From NCBI RefSeq assembly GCF_016522065.1, contig NZ_JAEHFV010000008.1, positions 1 to 64,000 of the forward strand: 64,000 nucleotides of DNA. Reading direction: 5' to 3'. Positions 43,782 through 53,034 of the stretch are shown here, in pieces (within the stretch, counting starts at the first letter, position 1; each line of letters starts with the position of its first letter). A program made the position numbers and the translations under genes. The stretch is from Flavobacterium agrisoli (GTDB taxonomy: Bacteria; Bacteroidota; Bacteroidia; Flavobacteriales; Flavobacteriaceae). The notes under the pieces were generated by a model. It ran no database searches and had not been told where the DNA came from. It saw only the letters and a program-made list of their open reading frames with translations.

Positions 43782-44774
43782 TTATAAAACCATCAAATTA
43801 CAACCTCGAATATCCGAATGATCAAAACGTCCCAATACCTCGAAAGAGTTGTTGGGATATTTTTTGCCCAAATCCTGCGTAGCAATAAAAGAACACGAAT
43901 TGATATTTGATAAATCGATCACGTTAATTCCGCCTGTTTTTCCAAAACCGACATAAGTCAAAGCATCTTCAGGATCACGCATTAAAACCTGCATCCACGA
44001 AGGGCATTCAAATAAGCCATCGCCAAAAGAGTAGGCTTGGGCAAGCAACTCGGTCATGCCGTATTCGGAATGAATTGAAGAAACGCCAAAACCAGTACAC
44101 AAGAGTTGATGCAATTCTTCGCGAATCATTTCTTTACGTTTGCCTTTCATACCGCCCGTTTCCATGATGATGGTGTTTTTTAGTTGAAAAGGATGCTTTT
44201 CGATTAAATCCAATAAAGCATAAGTTACACCAATTAAAATCACATTCTGACCAGAGGCATCTAGTTCGGTTAGTTTTTTTATCAGTTCGTCGTGATTGTG
44301 CAAATAAAAACCGCTGTTTTCGTTGTGGGTAAGTGCAATTAAATCTTCGACCATATAAATCAAAGAAGAGCCTTCGCGCTCCAAATAAGACGGAAGTAAA
44401 GCTAGGACAACATAATCCTCGATATTACCGTAAAACTGTTTAAAAGCGTTGCGGTAGCTCTCTTCGTATAAGCTGACATCGGTAACCAAATGTTTGCTGG
44501 TAATCATGCCAGTGGTGCCACTACTAGTAAATGTGGTTTCGATAGGATTTTGATTGGAAACAACCGAATGACTTTTGAAAAACTGAATGGGTAAAAAGGG
44601 TATTTTTTCAATAGTTTTTACCTCTTGCGGATTGGTTTTTAAAAAGTCACAAAACTCCCGATACACCAAATTGTTTTCGTATTGGTAACGAAATACTTTA
44701 AGAGCTATTTTAGCAAATTCTTTTGGAGAGGAAATGGTAAAAATATCGGCAGCAGTCACAATTTTTTTAAGCAA
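43782..44774 (-). CDS. LuxE-like acyl-protein synthetase
   Basis: A 330-residue protein of the LuxE/acyl-protein synthetase family within the adenylate-forming superfamily: FTSSGTTGMITSKH (P-loop-like), LPSYLEREGSSLIYMVEDLI, IIMETGGMKGKRKEM and HSEYGMTELLAQAYS. It would activate a carboxylic or fatty acid as acyl-adenylate. The genetic neighbours (T9SS protein, secreted hypothetical) give no clue to its substrate. The first codon of the frame is TTG and lies inside an exact -7 promoter element (TACCTTTG on the minus strand, 44772-44779), so translation more likely starts further in, perhaps at GTG 44759. Confidence 0.82.
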   Translation of the reverse strand: MLKKIVTAADIFTISSPKEFAKIALKVFRYQYENNLVYREFCDFLKTNPQEVKTIEKIPFLPIQFFKSHSVVSNQNPIETTFTSSGTTGMITSKHLVTDVSLYEESYRNAFKQFYGNIEDYVVLALLPSYLEREGSSLIYMVEDLIALTHNENSGFYLHNHDELIKKLTELDASGQNVILIGVTYALLDLIEKHPFQLKNTIIMETGGMKGKRKEMIREELHQLLCTGFGVSSIHSEYGMTELLAQAYSFGDGLFECPSWMQVLMRDPEDALTYVGFGKTGGINVIDLSNINSCSFIATQDLGKKYPNNSFEVLGRFDHSDIRGCNLMVL

Positions 44775-44790
44775 AGGTACTAACTATTTT

Positions 44791-44823
44791 ATAAAAAAAA
44801 ACCTCTCAATAACGGGAGGTTTG
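44791..44823 (-). terminator. Terminator after T9SS protein gene
   Basis: On the minus strand the stem AAACCTC / GAGGTTT is followed by a run of T. It also lies upstream of the LuxE-like gene. Confidence 0.75.
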
Positions 44824-44833
44824 CGTTGTATTT

Positions 44834-45172
44834 TTAGCGTACGATTAACTTTCGGGTTGCCGTAGCGTTTTGTTCGTTGATTTTAATGATGTACACGCCA
44901 GGAGGTAAAGAAGAGAGGTTGAGTTCTTTGGAACTGATTTGCGTATGCAAGACCATTTTGCCTAACACATCAAAAATAGTAATTTCTTTCTCCAAATCGT
45001 TTTTAGAACTAATATACACTTTTCCATTTGTCACGGGATTTGGATATACACTCAGTCCTTCAATAACCGTGGCGGCTTGTGGTTTGGATTGCGCTTTAAC
45101 TTCTTGAATAGTACTACTCAGGAAAAAGAAAAAAGCCAATAAAAAAGTAGTATAAAAGTAGTTTTTTGCCAT
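44834..45172 (-). CDS. T9SS type A sorting domain protein (short)
   Basis: A 112-residue protein with a signal peptide (MAKNYFYTTFLLAFFFFLSS) and a C-terminal type IX secretion sorting domain (about 42-112): VYPNPVTNGKVYIS, ITIFDVLGKMVLHTQI and PPGVYIIKINEQNATATRKLIVR. Such domains target proteins through T9SS to the cell surface. Almost nothing lies between signal and sorting domain, so it may be a remnant of a longer surface protein or a very small cargo. The start is placed at the ATG at 45172 because the frame upstream is not signal-like. Confidence 0.85.
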   Translation of the reverse strand: MAKNYFYTTFLLAFFFFLSSTIQEVKAQSKPQAATVIEGLSVYPNPVTNGKVYISSKNDLEKEITIFDVLGKMVLHTQISSKELNLSSLPPGVYIIKINEQNATATRKLIVR

Positions 45173-45228
45173 CGCATCAATTTGGTATGGGTAAAAATAC
45201 AAAAAAATGTTTTTGCTTTAACAAAGAA

Positions 45229-45253
45229 AACACCCTAAAATGCTTAGGGTGTT
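45229..45253 (-). terminator. Terminator after lipoprotein gene
   Basis: Perfect 10-bp stem AACACCCTAA / TTAGGGTGTT followed on the minus strand by TTTTCTTT. Confidence 0.75.
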
Positions 45254-45280
45254 TTTACTATGCTATTATGTAGCTTGATT

Positions 45281-46477
45281 TTATAATCCTGTAGTCCAAC
45301 CAGCAGTCCAAGTAGGAACCCCTGAACCGTTTCCTGCTCCAGTAGCTGTAGTAGATTCAGTGAATAATTTAGAAATATCAGGAGTTACTCCTGTTACTGG
45401 AGTTGTAGCTGTAGCTTTTGATTTAACAGTTACATCTTCAAATTTAACATTAGTAGCTAACAAATCTTTTCCAACATAACTAATACCTTCATCGTGTTGA
45501 ACATCAAATCCAGTTTTCCAACCTTTTAAAACTACGTTGTCAAATTTACCTTTAGTACCCACTCTCAATTTAATAGCCTGAGCCTCACCACTAGTATCGT
45601 TAACTCCAGCTCCAATTAAAGTAAGGTTTTTGATATTAGGAAAAGAAATTGGTGCAACTAAGTGGTTGTTTGAATTGTTATCTGCTTCGATACCTCTGTT
45701 ACCAGCATTAGTTCTGATTCCGTACCAGCTATCACCGTTACCAACCCATCCTTCAGTCCAGTCAAATAAATCATCACCTACGTTAGCCAATTTGTTAGAA
45801 ACTACTAAGTGTTTTGCATCCACTGTTCCTCCAAACCATTCGAAACCATCATCAGAACTTTCAAAAACTTGTACATAATCTATAGAAGTTCCTTTTCCAA
45901 CTCCAAATAATGAAAGTCCGTTAAACTCTTTATCTGAACTATAGGCAAAACCTGGATATTCAATTCTTAAATATTTAATAGAACCTGAATTATCGTTAGC
46001 ATCTGTTCCACCATAAGTTAAAGCAGAAACCTCAGCAGAAGCTGTAACACCTTTATTAATAGGTGCTTTTCCGCACAATACTAATCCTCCCCAAGCTCCT
46101 GGTTTTTTCTCAGCAGAAGTCATTACTACTGGGCTTGAAGCTGTTCCTTGAACATCAATTTGACCACCTTGAGCTACAGCAATATATCTAACTTCTTCAA
46201 TTTTATTAGGATCTAATAAAGTTGCCTCAATAATTACACCTGGTTTGATAGTTAATTTAGCTGAACTATTAACAATCAATTTTCCGTTAAGTTTGTAAGT
46301 TCCAGACTCCAAAACTACTTCTCCACTTTTAATCTCACCTTGAAGATTATCTCTCACTACTACGAAATCAGATTTTGGTCCTTCGTTGTTGTTGTTGTCA
46401 TCGCTAGAACAAGATGTTGTTAAAGTTACAAGCGATAAAGCTGCTAAACCTAAAATTGTTGAAACTGTTTTTTTCAT
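45281..46477 (-). CDS. Beta-helix-like lipoprotein, putative Pho regulon
   Basis: A 398-residue lipoprotein: signal with lipobox TTSCSSDD (Cys near residue 23) and an Asn-rich linker. The body has repeated short strands with Gly/Asn/Asp turns (LTIKPGVIIEATLL, GGLVLCGKAPINKG, VGDDLFDWTEGWVGNGDSWYG), resembling a right-handed beta-helix. It lies 145 nt downstream of the TonB-dependent receptor and has its own Pho-box-like promoter. Relatives are often annotated vaguely; a role in surface phosphate or organophosphate capture is inferred from the locus. The exact fold needs structure prediction. Confidence 0.75.
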   Translation of the reverse strand: MKKTVSTILGLAALSLVTLTTSCSSDDNNNNEGPKSDFVVVRDNLQGEIKSGEVVLESGTYKLNGKLIVNSSAKLTIKPGVIIEATLLDPNKIEEVRYIAVAQGGQIDVQGTASSPVVMTSAEKKPGAWGGLVLCGKAPINKGVTASAEVSALTYGGTDANDNSGSIKYLRIEYPGFAYSSDKEFNGLSLFGVGKGTSIDYVQVFESSDDGFEWFGGTVDAKHLVVSNKLANVGDDLFDWTEGWVGNGDSWYGIRTNAGNRGIEADNNSNNHLVAPISFPNIKNLTLIGAGVNDTSGEAQAIKLRVGTKGKFDNVVLKGWKTGFDVQHDEGISYVGKDLLATNVKFEDVTVKSKATATTPVTGVTPDISKLFTESTTATGAGNGSGVPTWTAGWTTGL

Positions 46478-46511
46478 TTCTTTTTTTAATTGTTTTGTGT
46501 TTGTGTTTGTG

Positions 46512-46566
46512 CAAAGATTAAAACTTAAGTTCGCTTTGACGTTAAGCCGTTGTGATGTGTTTGTTA
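46512..46566 (-). promoter_or_regulatory. Candidate Pho-box promoter of lipoprotein gene
   Basis: On the minus strand four heptamers at an exact 11-nt period, TAACAAA, TCACAAC, TAACGTC and CGAACTT, each separated by 4 nt, then 7 nt, then AATCTTTG (-7 element, one mismatch to TAnnTTTG). The same layout occurs at three other promoters in this locus. The two middle-left heptamers fit the consensus best; the last one is poor. Confidence 0.55.
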
Positions 46567-46576
46567 TGAGTATTTT

Positions 46577-46614
46577 AAAGAAACATTAAGGAAATAACAC
46601 CTCAATGTTTCTTT
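46577..46614. repeat. Palindrome between receptor and lipoprotein genes
   Basis: Arms AAAGAAACATTAAGG (46577-46591) and CCTCAATGTTTCTTT (46600-46614), one mismatch, 8-nt loop. It lies just after the receptor stop codon; no T-run follows, so it may protect or process the receptor mRNA rather than end it. Confidence 0.55.
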
Positions 46615-46622
46615 AATGTTTC

Positions 46623-49370
46623 TTAGAATTGATAATTCATTCCTAAGCCAAAAGTTATTCCTTTTTTGTAGTTGAAAACCAAAACATCTCCCCCAGCATT
46701 TTCTTGAACTCTTTTGAATTCTGGATTTAAAATATTTCTGGCACCAAAGTCAATACCTAGATTTTTATTCAATTTTGTTTTTAAAACAAAATCTAAAGAT
46801 CCCATAGCTTTATCAACTAAATTTCCTTTTCCTTCGTTACCAATTGCGTAAAGTTTATCAGAGTAGTGGTTGTAAGAAAGTGTAGCAATCAATCCGCCTT
46901 CTTTAGTCCAATTTTTTGCATACGATACATCAGCATTTAAAATCAAATCCGATGCTCCAGTAAAACCAGAACTGCTATCCGTAAGATTGATATTTAAATC
47001 GGTTTCATCAATAACCTTTTGTTCGTCAATATCCTGATGTGTTTTCATGTAAGAAGCATTAAAACCGAATGAAAGTCTATTCGTTAATTCTTCATCAAAA
47101 TCAAAAATATTTTTTCTAGCTTCTAATTCAACACCATAAGCATAACCCGTATCTCCAATATTTACCCAAGAAATATCATTAGATGCCGAAGCAATTACCA
47201 CTTCATTGATTGGATCTAAAATATATTTTCCGAAAGCTGTTACCGAAAATACTTCGTCACTTTTTGGAAACATTTCCCATTTAACGTCTAAATTATAATT
47301 TTGAGAAGGATACAAATATGGATTACCAATTTTTGACTCCATTACGTCTTCGTAAACAAATAATGCACGCTCTTTAAATTGTGGTAACGTATAGGTTTTA
47401 CTAGCTGCCAAACGAAGGTTTTGTTTTTCGTTCAACTCATATTTTAATACTAAACTTGGTAAGAATTCATTTCTTTCAAACGTATTAATTCCGCCTCCAG
47501 CATCAAATTGCGTTCTCCACTCAACTGTTTGCGCAATATTTTCATATCGAAGACCAGCAACAAAACTGAATTTCTCTCCAAAAGTATATTCTAAATTAGC
47601 AAACCCTGCGTGAATATCCTGATCACCACTATAGGTTTGCGGTGTCATCCCTGCAAAAGAAGTAATTGAGAATGTTCCGTTATTGTAATTTTGTTGATTG
47701 AAAAAGGCATCTAAATTATTAGGATCAACAATTGTATTTTGACCAGCATCAGTTACCGGAAAGTTAAATTGTATCGCTTCAAAATCACGTGTTTTAAATT
47801 TACCATTATAACCCGCTACAATTTTACCTTTAGAATCACCATTTTTAGGATCACCTAATTTATAAGAAAAAGCCATGTTAGCGGCAATCTCGTCTTCTTT
47901 TAGGTTTTGAAAATACCTTTGATTATCAGTAGTAGTACGTTGTGCAATATTGTAATAATCATTATTTCTGTAGTAAAACAATTTGTTTTGGGTTCTATCT
48001 GGCATATCACCTTCTACCGTATTGTAAGATGCTCCCCAATCGAATCCAAATTTGTCTGTCAATTTGTGACTTCCCAATAACTGATTAATAAATACTGTAT
48101 TTTGAGTAAAAGTTCCTCTTTGTACTTGTAAATCTGCATTCGCATTATCATAATCACGATCTCTTCCTACATATACATCTCTTGTTTGCTCAGAAGAATT
48201 TACATATAATAAGTTATATCCAATTTTATGATTGTTGTTTATACGGTAATTAGCATTAAACATTCCGGTAGTATTGGTATTGTATGTATACTTTTCCTGA
48301 TTAAAAGATTTTAATTCTGCAGCTTGAGCATTAACCGCTTGTGTTAATCCTTCTCTGAATTCGTAACCACTATTAAAACTTGCCGTACCAAAAAGGCCAA
48401 TTTTTCCTTCTTCACCTACGTTAAATGATTTTCCGGCTTTTAAAGCAATATCACCACCAAACGGCGCTTCTTTAGTTGGGTTTAAACTATTTTCAAAATT
48501 ATATCCTGATAAGGCATTTGACGGAACTCCGTAAGAAACAAAACCAGTTTTATTAGGACCTTGTTGCAACAAAAAGTTATTAGTTTGTCCTAAAGCATTT
48601 GTATTCACTTTTGATCCTAAAGAAAGTTCAAACATTCCATCACCTCTATAATCTTTAGAAACGATATCTACATTTCCTCCAGCAAAATCGCCATAGATTT
48701 TAGAACCATACACTTTATCTATCGAAATATATTCTACAATATCTGTTGAGAAAATATCCAAAGCAATATTTTTACGTTCAGGATCATTTGACGGAATTGG
48801 CAATCCGTTCATAGAAGTTGAATTATAACGATCCCCTAATCCACGAACATAAATATTGTTATTTCCTTCTTGTTTAGAAACCCCAGCTGTTTTTACAACT
48901 GCCGCAGCTACATCACCCACACCCTTTCTTGATAGTTCTTGCGCCCCGATAGATTGTTTAATTTCAACCGCATTTTTTTGATCTAACAATAAAGCTGATT
49001 CTTTTTGGCGGTTAACTGTAGTTTGAATCACCACATCGTCTAAGGTGTAGCCACCCGAAGAAAGGGTTTGGTTTATCGTTATGGTTTCATTGGCTTTTAC
49101 GGTTACTGGTACTTCTACCGTTTCGTAACCTACAAAGCTAAATTGCAAGGTGTATTTTCCGGCAGGAACCGAAATGGAATACTTTCCGTCTAGGTCTGAG
49201 TTAGCATTATAATTTGTACCTTTAACTACAATGTTGGCAAAAGGTAGGGTTTCGTTATTCATTTCTTTATCGGTCAAAGTTCCCTTAATGGTTCCCTTGG
49301 TTTGCGCAAAAGATATTCCGCAAAGGAATAAGGTGATAAATAGAAATCGTACGTTAAATTTCAGTTTCAT
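46623..49370 (-). CDS. TonB-dependent receptor (carboxypeptidase-like N-terminal domain)
   Basis: A 915-residue outer-membrane receptor: signal peptide (to about residue 22, SFAQ), carboxypeptidase-regulatory-like domain (about 25-110: IKGTLTDKEMNNETLPFANIVVKG and YTLQFSFVGYETVEV), plug domain (GNNNIYVRGLGDRYNSTSMNGLPIPS) and C-terminal beta-barrel ending in ITFGLGMNYQF. No SusD partner is adjacent. Its Pho-box-like promoter and position beside phoBR suggest import of a phosphorus compound, which is inference. It is transcribed divergently from phoB. Confidence 0.88.
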   Translation of the reverse strand: MKLKFNVRFLFITLFLCGISFAQTKGTIKGTLTDKEMNNETLPFANIVVKGTNYNANSDLDGKYSISVPAGKYTLQFSFVGYETVEVPVTVKANETITINQTLSSGGYTLDDVVIQTTVNRQKESALLLDQKNAVEIKQSIGAQELSRKGVGDVAAAVVKTAGVSKQEGNNNIYVRGLGDRYNSTSMNGLPIPSNDPERKNIALDIFSTDIVEYISIDKVYGSKIYGDFAGGNVDIVSKDYRGDGMFELSLGSKVNTNALGQTNNFLLQQGPNKTGFVSYGVPSNALSGYNFENSLNPTKEAPFGGDIALKAGKSFNVGEEGKIGLFGTASFNSGYEFREGLTQAVNAQAAELKSFNQEKYTYNTNTTGMFNANYRINNNHKIGYNLLYVNSSEQTRDVYVGRDRDYDNANADLQVQRGTFTQNTVFINQLLGSHKLTDKFGFDWGASYNTVEGDMPDRTQNKLFYYRNNDYYNIAQRTTTDNQRYFQNLKEDEIAANMAFSYKLGDPKNGDSKGKIVAGYNGKFKTRDFEAIQFNFPVTDAGQNTIVDPNNLDAFFNQQNYNNGTFSITSFAGMTPQTYSGDQDIHAGFANLEYTFGEKFSFVAGLRYENIAQTVEWRTQFDAGGGINTFERNEFLPSLVLKYELNEKQNLRLAASKTYTLPQFKERALFVYEDVMESKIGNPYLYPSQNYNLDVKWEMFPKSDEVFSVTAFGKYILDPINEVVIASASNDISWVNIGDTGYAYGVELEARKNIFDFDEELTNRLSFGFNASYMKTHQDIDEQKVIDETDLNINLTDSSSGFTGASDLILNADVSYAKNWTKEGGLIATLSYNHYSDKLYAIGNEGKGNLVDKAMGSLDFVLKTKLNKNLGIDFGARNILNPEFKRVQENAGGDVLVFNYKKGITFGLGMNYQF

Positions 49371-49394
49371 TTTTGTGTGTGTTTATTTTTGGTG

Positions 49395-49449
49395 CAAATT
49401 AACGGTGGCTTTGTAAAGTTCATGTTAGGCTCTTGTTATGGTTTTGTCT
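49395..49449 (-). promoter_or_regulatory. Candidate Pho-box promoter of the TonB-dependent receptor
   Basis: On the minus strand heptamers AGACAAA, TAACAAG, TAACATG and TTACAAA at an exact 11-nt period, then 7 nt, then TTAATTTG (-7 element, one mismatch). The two middle heptamers match the consensus closely. The leader that follows (AAAAATAAACACACACAAAA before ATG) is the same as that of pstS. Confidence 0.65.
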
Positions 49450-49607
49450 TCTAAATATTAACAAATTGTTATTAATTTAAATTACAGTTAACACAACTTT
49501 TTAAAGCTTTAAATAGTTATATCTTTACACTCGGATAAAATGATCGCAGGAGCTAATAGGTTCAATTAAGGCGATTTAAACCTCAATTTTTTCTTTATTA
49601 ATTGTAT

Positions 49608-50291
49608 ATGAAAAAGACACAAACTAAGATTTTATTAGTAGATGATGAACCGGATATCCTCGAAATCGTAGGATACAATCTTTCGCAAGAAGGATACCAA
49701 ATTGTAACGGCTTCTAATGGTAAAGAGGCTATACTTAAGGCACAAAAAGAAATGCCGGATCTTATAATTATGGATGTGATGATGGCCGAAATGGACGGTA
49801 TGGAGGCTTGCGAAAACATTCGAAAAATACCTGAGTTAAGTAATGTAATTATTACCTTTTTAACGGCTCGTAGCGAAGATTACTCACAAGTTGCCGGTTT
49901 TGATGCGGGTGCCGATGATTACATCACCAAGCCTATCAAACCAAAATTATTGGTGAGTAAAGTAAAAGCCTTGTTGCGAAGAACGGTTGAAGAAACGGTA
50001 AGCAACGATACTTTAAATGTGGGCGGAATCGAAATTAACCGAGAAGAATATAAAATCATCAAAGGGAACGAAGAAATTTCGTTGCCGCGAAAAGAGTTTG
50101 AATTGTTTTACCTTTTGGCTTCAAAACCTGGAAAAGTATTCAAACGCGATGAAATTTTAGATAAAGTTTGGGGTAACGAAGTAGTAGTGGGCGGACGTAC
50201 GATTGACGTGCACATCCGAAAATTGAGAGAAAAAATTGGCGAAGAACTTTTTAAAACCATCAAAGGAGTAGGTTATAAATTTGAAGTTTAA
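49608..50291 (+). CDS. phoB: PhoB-type response regulator
   Basis: A 227-residue OmpR-family response regulator: receiver domain with acidic pair DDEPD and phospho-acceptor Asp in LIIMDVMM, Lys in ITKPIKP, then a winged-helix DNA-binding domain (SLPRKEFELFYLLASKPGKVFKRDEIL ... VVGGRTIDVHIRKLREKIG). It would bind the heptamer arrays of this locus when phosphorylated by the neighbouring PhoR-type kinase. The start is ATG 49608; a TTG two codons upstream is in frame but less likely. It is separated from phoR by about 125 nt. Confidence 0.9.
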   Translation: MKKTQTKILLVDDEPDILEIVGYNLSQEGYQIVTASNGKEAILKAQKEMPDLIIMDVMMAEMDGMEACENIRKIPELSNVIITFLTARSEDYSQVAGFDAGADDYITKPIKPKLLVSKVKALLRRTVEETVSNDTLNVGGIEINREEYKIIKGNEEISLPRKEFELFYLLASKPGKVFKRDEILDKVWGNEVVVGGRTIDVHIRKLREKIGEELFKTIKGVGYKFEV

Positions 50292-50415
50292 ATAACAATT
50301 TAGTTCGTGTAAACCATTAAGGGTTTTGTTGAGTTAAGTAATTAATACTTAATTTTACTCAATTCTTAATGGTTTATTAGTTTGTAATCCTCCATTTCTA
50401 ATCGAAATTTAATGC

Positions 50416-51504
50416 ATGAAAATTAGTTTTAAAAAAACATACAAATTTGCAGTTAAGTCAGCACTTTATATTAGTTTGTTTGCCACGGCCTTTGTGGTGC
50501 TGTTGCAGTATTTATTTTATAAAAAAACACACGAAAATCTCGTGTTTTTTGCTATCGTTTTTCTTATAGTATGTTATCTTTTTTCTTTCTTGGTTTTACA
50601 ATATCGTGTAGAACGTTTTATTTATAGAAGGGTAAAAAAAATATACGATGAGGTTTCGTTATTAGAATCTACCTCGTTGCTCAATCAGCCGATCACTACA
50701 GATATGGAAACGCTTTCGCGTGAGGTGAAAAAATTTGCAACCGAGAAAAAACTCGAAATCGAAATGCTCGAAATTCGTGAAGCGTATCGAAGGGAATTTT
50801 TAGGAAACGTTTCGCATGAATTGAAAACACCGCTTTTTACCGTGCAAGGCTATATTTCGACCTTGTTAGATGGTGCTATGGACGATAAAGTAATTCGGAA
50901 AAAATACCTTAAACGTGCCGAAAATGGAGTGGAAAGGTTGATTTATATCGTTGAAGATTTGGATATGATTACCAAATTAGAGTCGGGCGATTTGAATCTG
51001 GAAGTAACCGATTTTGATATCGTGGCGTTAATTCAAAATGTATTCGATTTACTCGAAATGAAAAGCAGTAGCAAGAATATCAAATTGACTTTCGAAAAAA
51101 AATACATGCAGCCTATTTTGGTAAAAGGCGATCGCGACCGCATTCAGCAAGTCTTAGAAAATTTAATTGTCAATTCGATTAAATACGGAAAAGAAGATGG
51201 TTTAACCGAAGTAAGTATTGTGAATTTGACCAAGAAAAAAGTGCTTATTCGTATTAGTGATAACGGCGAGGGTGTTGAAAAACAAAACATTGGGCGTTTG
51301 TTTGAACGTTTTTATAGAGTCGATAAAAGTGGTTCTCGCTCCGAAGGTGGTTCTGGTTTAGGTTTGGCCATCGTAAAACATATTATCGAAGCGCACAACG
51401 AAAAAGTATATGTAGAAAGCGAATATGGTATTGGGTCTGATTTTTCATTTACCATGGAAAAAGCCATAAAAAAAGAAAAAACACCCAAACATCCAAAATC
51501 ATAA
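50416..51504 (+). CDS. phoR: PhoR-type sensor histidine kinase
   Basis: A 362-residue kinase with two N-terminal membrane helices (about 13-34 and 40-60) joined by a very short loop, so no periplasmic sensor domain. There is a HAMP-like linker, H-box GNVSHELKTPLFTVQGYI (phospho-His), and the HATPase with N-box LENLIVNSIKYG, G1 DNGEGV and G2 GGSGLGLAIV. PhoR sensing without a periplasmic domain is known from E. coli PhoR, which monitors phosphate transport through PhoU and PstSCAB. It has no PAS domain here, unlike E. coli. Confidence 0.88.
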   Translation: MKISFKKTYKFAVKSALYISLFATAFVVLLQYLFYKKTHENLVFFAIVFLIVCYLFSFLVLQYRVERFIYRRVKKIYDEVSLLESTSLLNQPITTDMETLSREVKKFATEKKLEIEMLEIREAYRREFLGNVSHELKTPLFTVQGYISTLLDGAMDDKVIRKKYLKRAENGVERLIYIVEDLDMITKLESGDLNLEVTDFDIVALIQNVFDLLEMKSSSKNIKLTFEKKYMQPILVKGDRDRIQQVLENLIVNSIKYGKEDGLTEVSIVNLTKKKVLIRISDNGEGVEKQNIGRLFERFYRVDKSGSRSEGGSGLGLAIVKHIIEAHNEKVYVESEYGIGSDFSFTMEKAIKKEKTPKHPKS

Positions 51505-51538
51505 AAGAGTAAAAGAGTAAAATAGATTTTTTATAAAG

Positions 51539-51570
51539 AGCTGTTGTTTTTAAAACGACAGCTTTTTTTT
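51539..51570 (+). terminator. Terminator after phoR
   Basis: Stem AGCTGTTGTTTT / AAAACGACAGCT (one mismatch) followed by T-run. Separates phoBR from the porin gene. Confidence 0.75.
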
Positions 51571-51652
51571 TAACCACTTTTTTGTGGATTTGTGATGTTT
51601 TTATTTAAAGTATTTGTAATCTGTTATTTAACTGTTTTTGATTACGGTAATT

Positions 51653-51707
51653 TACCAATAGCGTAACATTAAATTAATATTAAGGCTAGAAATTAACATT
51701 AGGTTTG
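51653..51707 (+). promoter_or_regulatory. Candidate Pho-box promoter of the OprO/P-type porin
   Basis: Heptamers TACCAAT, TAACATT, TAATATT and CTAGAAA at an exact 11-nt period, then 7 nt, then TAGGTTTG, an exact TAnnTTTG match. The stretch ATAGCGTAA around the second heptamer recurs upstream of pstS in the same register. Confidence 0.7.
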
Positions 51708-51741
51708 CCGAAAATAAACACAACAATAACGATTAGTTAAA

Positions 51742-53034
51742 ATGAAAAAAAGTTTAATTGCGTTTGTGCTTTTGCTTTCGGGTTTTGTGCAAGCTCAAGA
51801 TGTTCAAAAAGAAGAAGTTAAAAAAGAAGTTCTACGATTATTAGATTCGATTAATTCAGTAAAAGAAAAAGAAAAACCTCAAAAAACCTCCGGGAACAAA
51901 TGGTACGATGTGCTTAGTTTGCGAGGATATGCTCAAGTGAGATACAATGGCTTAATAGCTACCAATGATAAAGTTTCGTGTGATCAATGTGATAAATCAT
52001 GGGGAACTACTGCTACCGAAGAAGGCGCAAAAGCAAACGATGGTTTTTTTATTCGCCGAGCTCGTGTGGTGCTTTCGGGACAAGTTCATCCCAATGTTTT
52101 TATTTATTTTCAGCCTGATTTTGCCAGTTCGCCGGGAACCGGAATTCATAATTTTGTACAATTGCGCGATTTATATGCCGATGTTTCTTTTGATGCCAAA
52201 AGAGAATACCGCGTTCGAATTGGGCAAAGTAAAGTCCCTTTTGGTTTCGAAAACATGCAATCCAGTTCCAATCGTTTGAGTATGGATCGTAACGATGCAT
52301 TAAACAGTGCTATTCCGAATGAGCGTGATTTAGGAATGTTTTTTTATTGGGCACCAAGCGAAATCAGAGAACGTTTTGCCATGTTGGTACGCGATGGTTA
52401 CAAAGGTTCGGGCGATTTTGGAGTTTTTGCTTTCGGGGTATACAACGGGCAATCGGTTAATAAATTAGAGGGTAATCGCAACTTACATGTGGTGTCGCGT
52501 ATTACGTATCCTTTTGTGATAGGAAGTCAGATTATTGAGCCAGGAATTCAGGCGTATACCGGAAAATGGGCTTTTACCAACGAAATTTCTTCGGGTGTAA
52601 GTGTTGCCGATAAGCAGTATACTTTAGACCAACGTGTGGGTGCTACTTTTGTATTATATCCAAGACCTTTTGGAGTGCAAACCGAATATAATTTTGGAAA
52701 AGGGCCTCGTTTTAACAAGCAAGATATGGCTGTAGAAGTGGGCGACTTAAACGGAGGTTATGTGTTGCTGAATTACAAATGGGATATCAATAAAAAACAA
52801 TTGTTATACCCGTATGCTAAGTTTCAATATTATGATGGTGCCAAAAAATTCGAAAAAGACGCCAGAAGTTATATGGTTCGCGAATATGAATTGGGTGTCG
52901 AATGGCAACCGTTTAGAGCTTTAGAGTTTACAGCACAATATGTGTTTTCAGACAGAACATTTGAAGATAGTGTTTTGTTAAACAACCGACAAAAAGGAAA
53001 TACACTCCGATTACAGGCACAGTTCAATTTTTAA
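51742..53034 (+). CDS. OprO/OprP-type phosphate-selective porin
   Basis: A 430-residue outer-membrane protein: signal peptide (MKKSLIAFVLLLSGFVQAQ), a short coiled region with Lys/Glu, then a 16-strand-type barrel with alternating hydrophobic residues, ending LRLQAQFNF (terminal Phe for Bam recognition). Stretches such as GFFIRRARVVLSGQV and VPFGFENMQSSSNRLSMDRNDAL are those of OprO/OprP porins. It probably lets phosphate or polyphosphate cross the outer membrane. It is placed between phoR and pstS and has a Pho-box-like promoter. Confidence 0.88.
   Translation: MKKSLIAFVLLLSGFVQAQDVQKEEVKKEVLRLLDSINSVKEKEKPQKTSGNKWYDVLSLRGYAQVRYNGLIATNDKVSCDQCDKSWGTTATEEGAKANDGFFIRRARVVLSGQVHPNVFIYFQPDFASSPGTGIHNFVQLRDLYADVSFDAKREYRVRIGQSKVPFGFENMQSSSNRLSMDRNDALNSAIPNERDLGMFFYWAPSEIRERFAMLVRDGYKGSGDFGVFAFGVYNGQSVNKLEGNRNLHVVSRITYPFVIGSQIIEPGIQAYTGKWAFTNEISSGVSVADKQYTLDQRVGATFVLYPRPFGVQTEYNFGKGPRFNKQDMAVEVGDLNGGYVLLNYKWDINKKQLLYPYAKFQYYDGAKKFEKDARSYMVREYELGVEWQPFRALEFTAQYVFSDRTFEDSVLLNNRQKGNTLRLQAQFNF

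Noticed and set aside
46577..46621. Pho box formed by the repeated AAACATT after the receptor gene
   Set aside because: The repeats belong to a palindrome and are too far from the lipoprotein promoter; the in-register array at 46512-46566 is the better candidate.
49440..49607. Pho-box array at the phoB promoter
   Set aside because: TTAACAA-like words are present but not in the 11-nt register with 7-nt spacing to the best -7 candidate (TATCTTTA at 49520).
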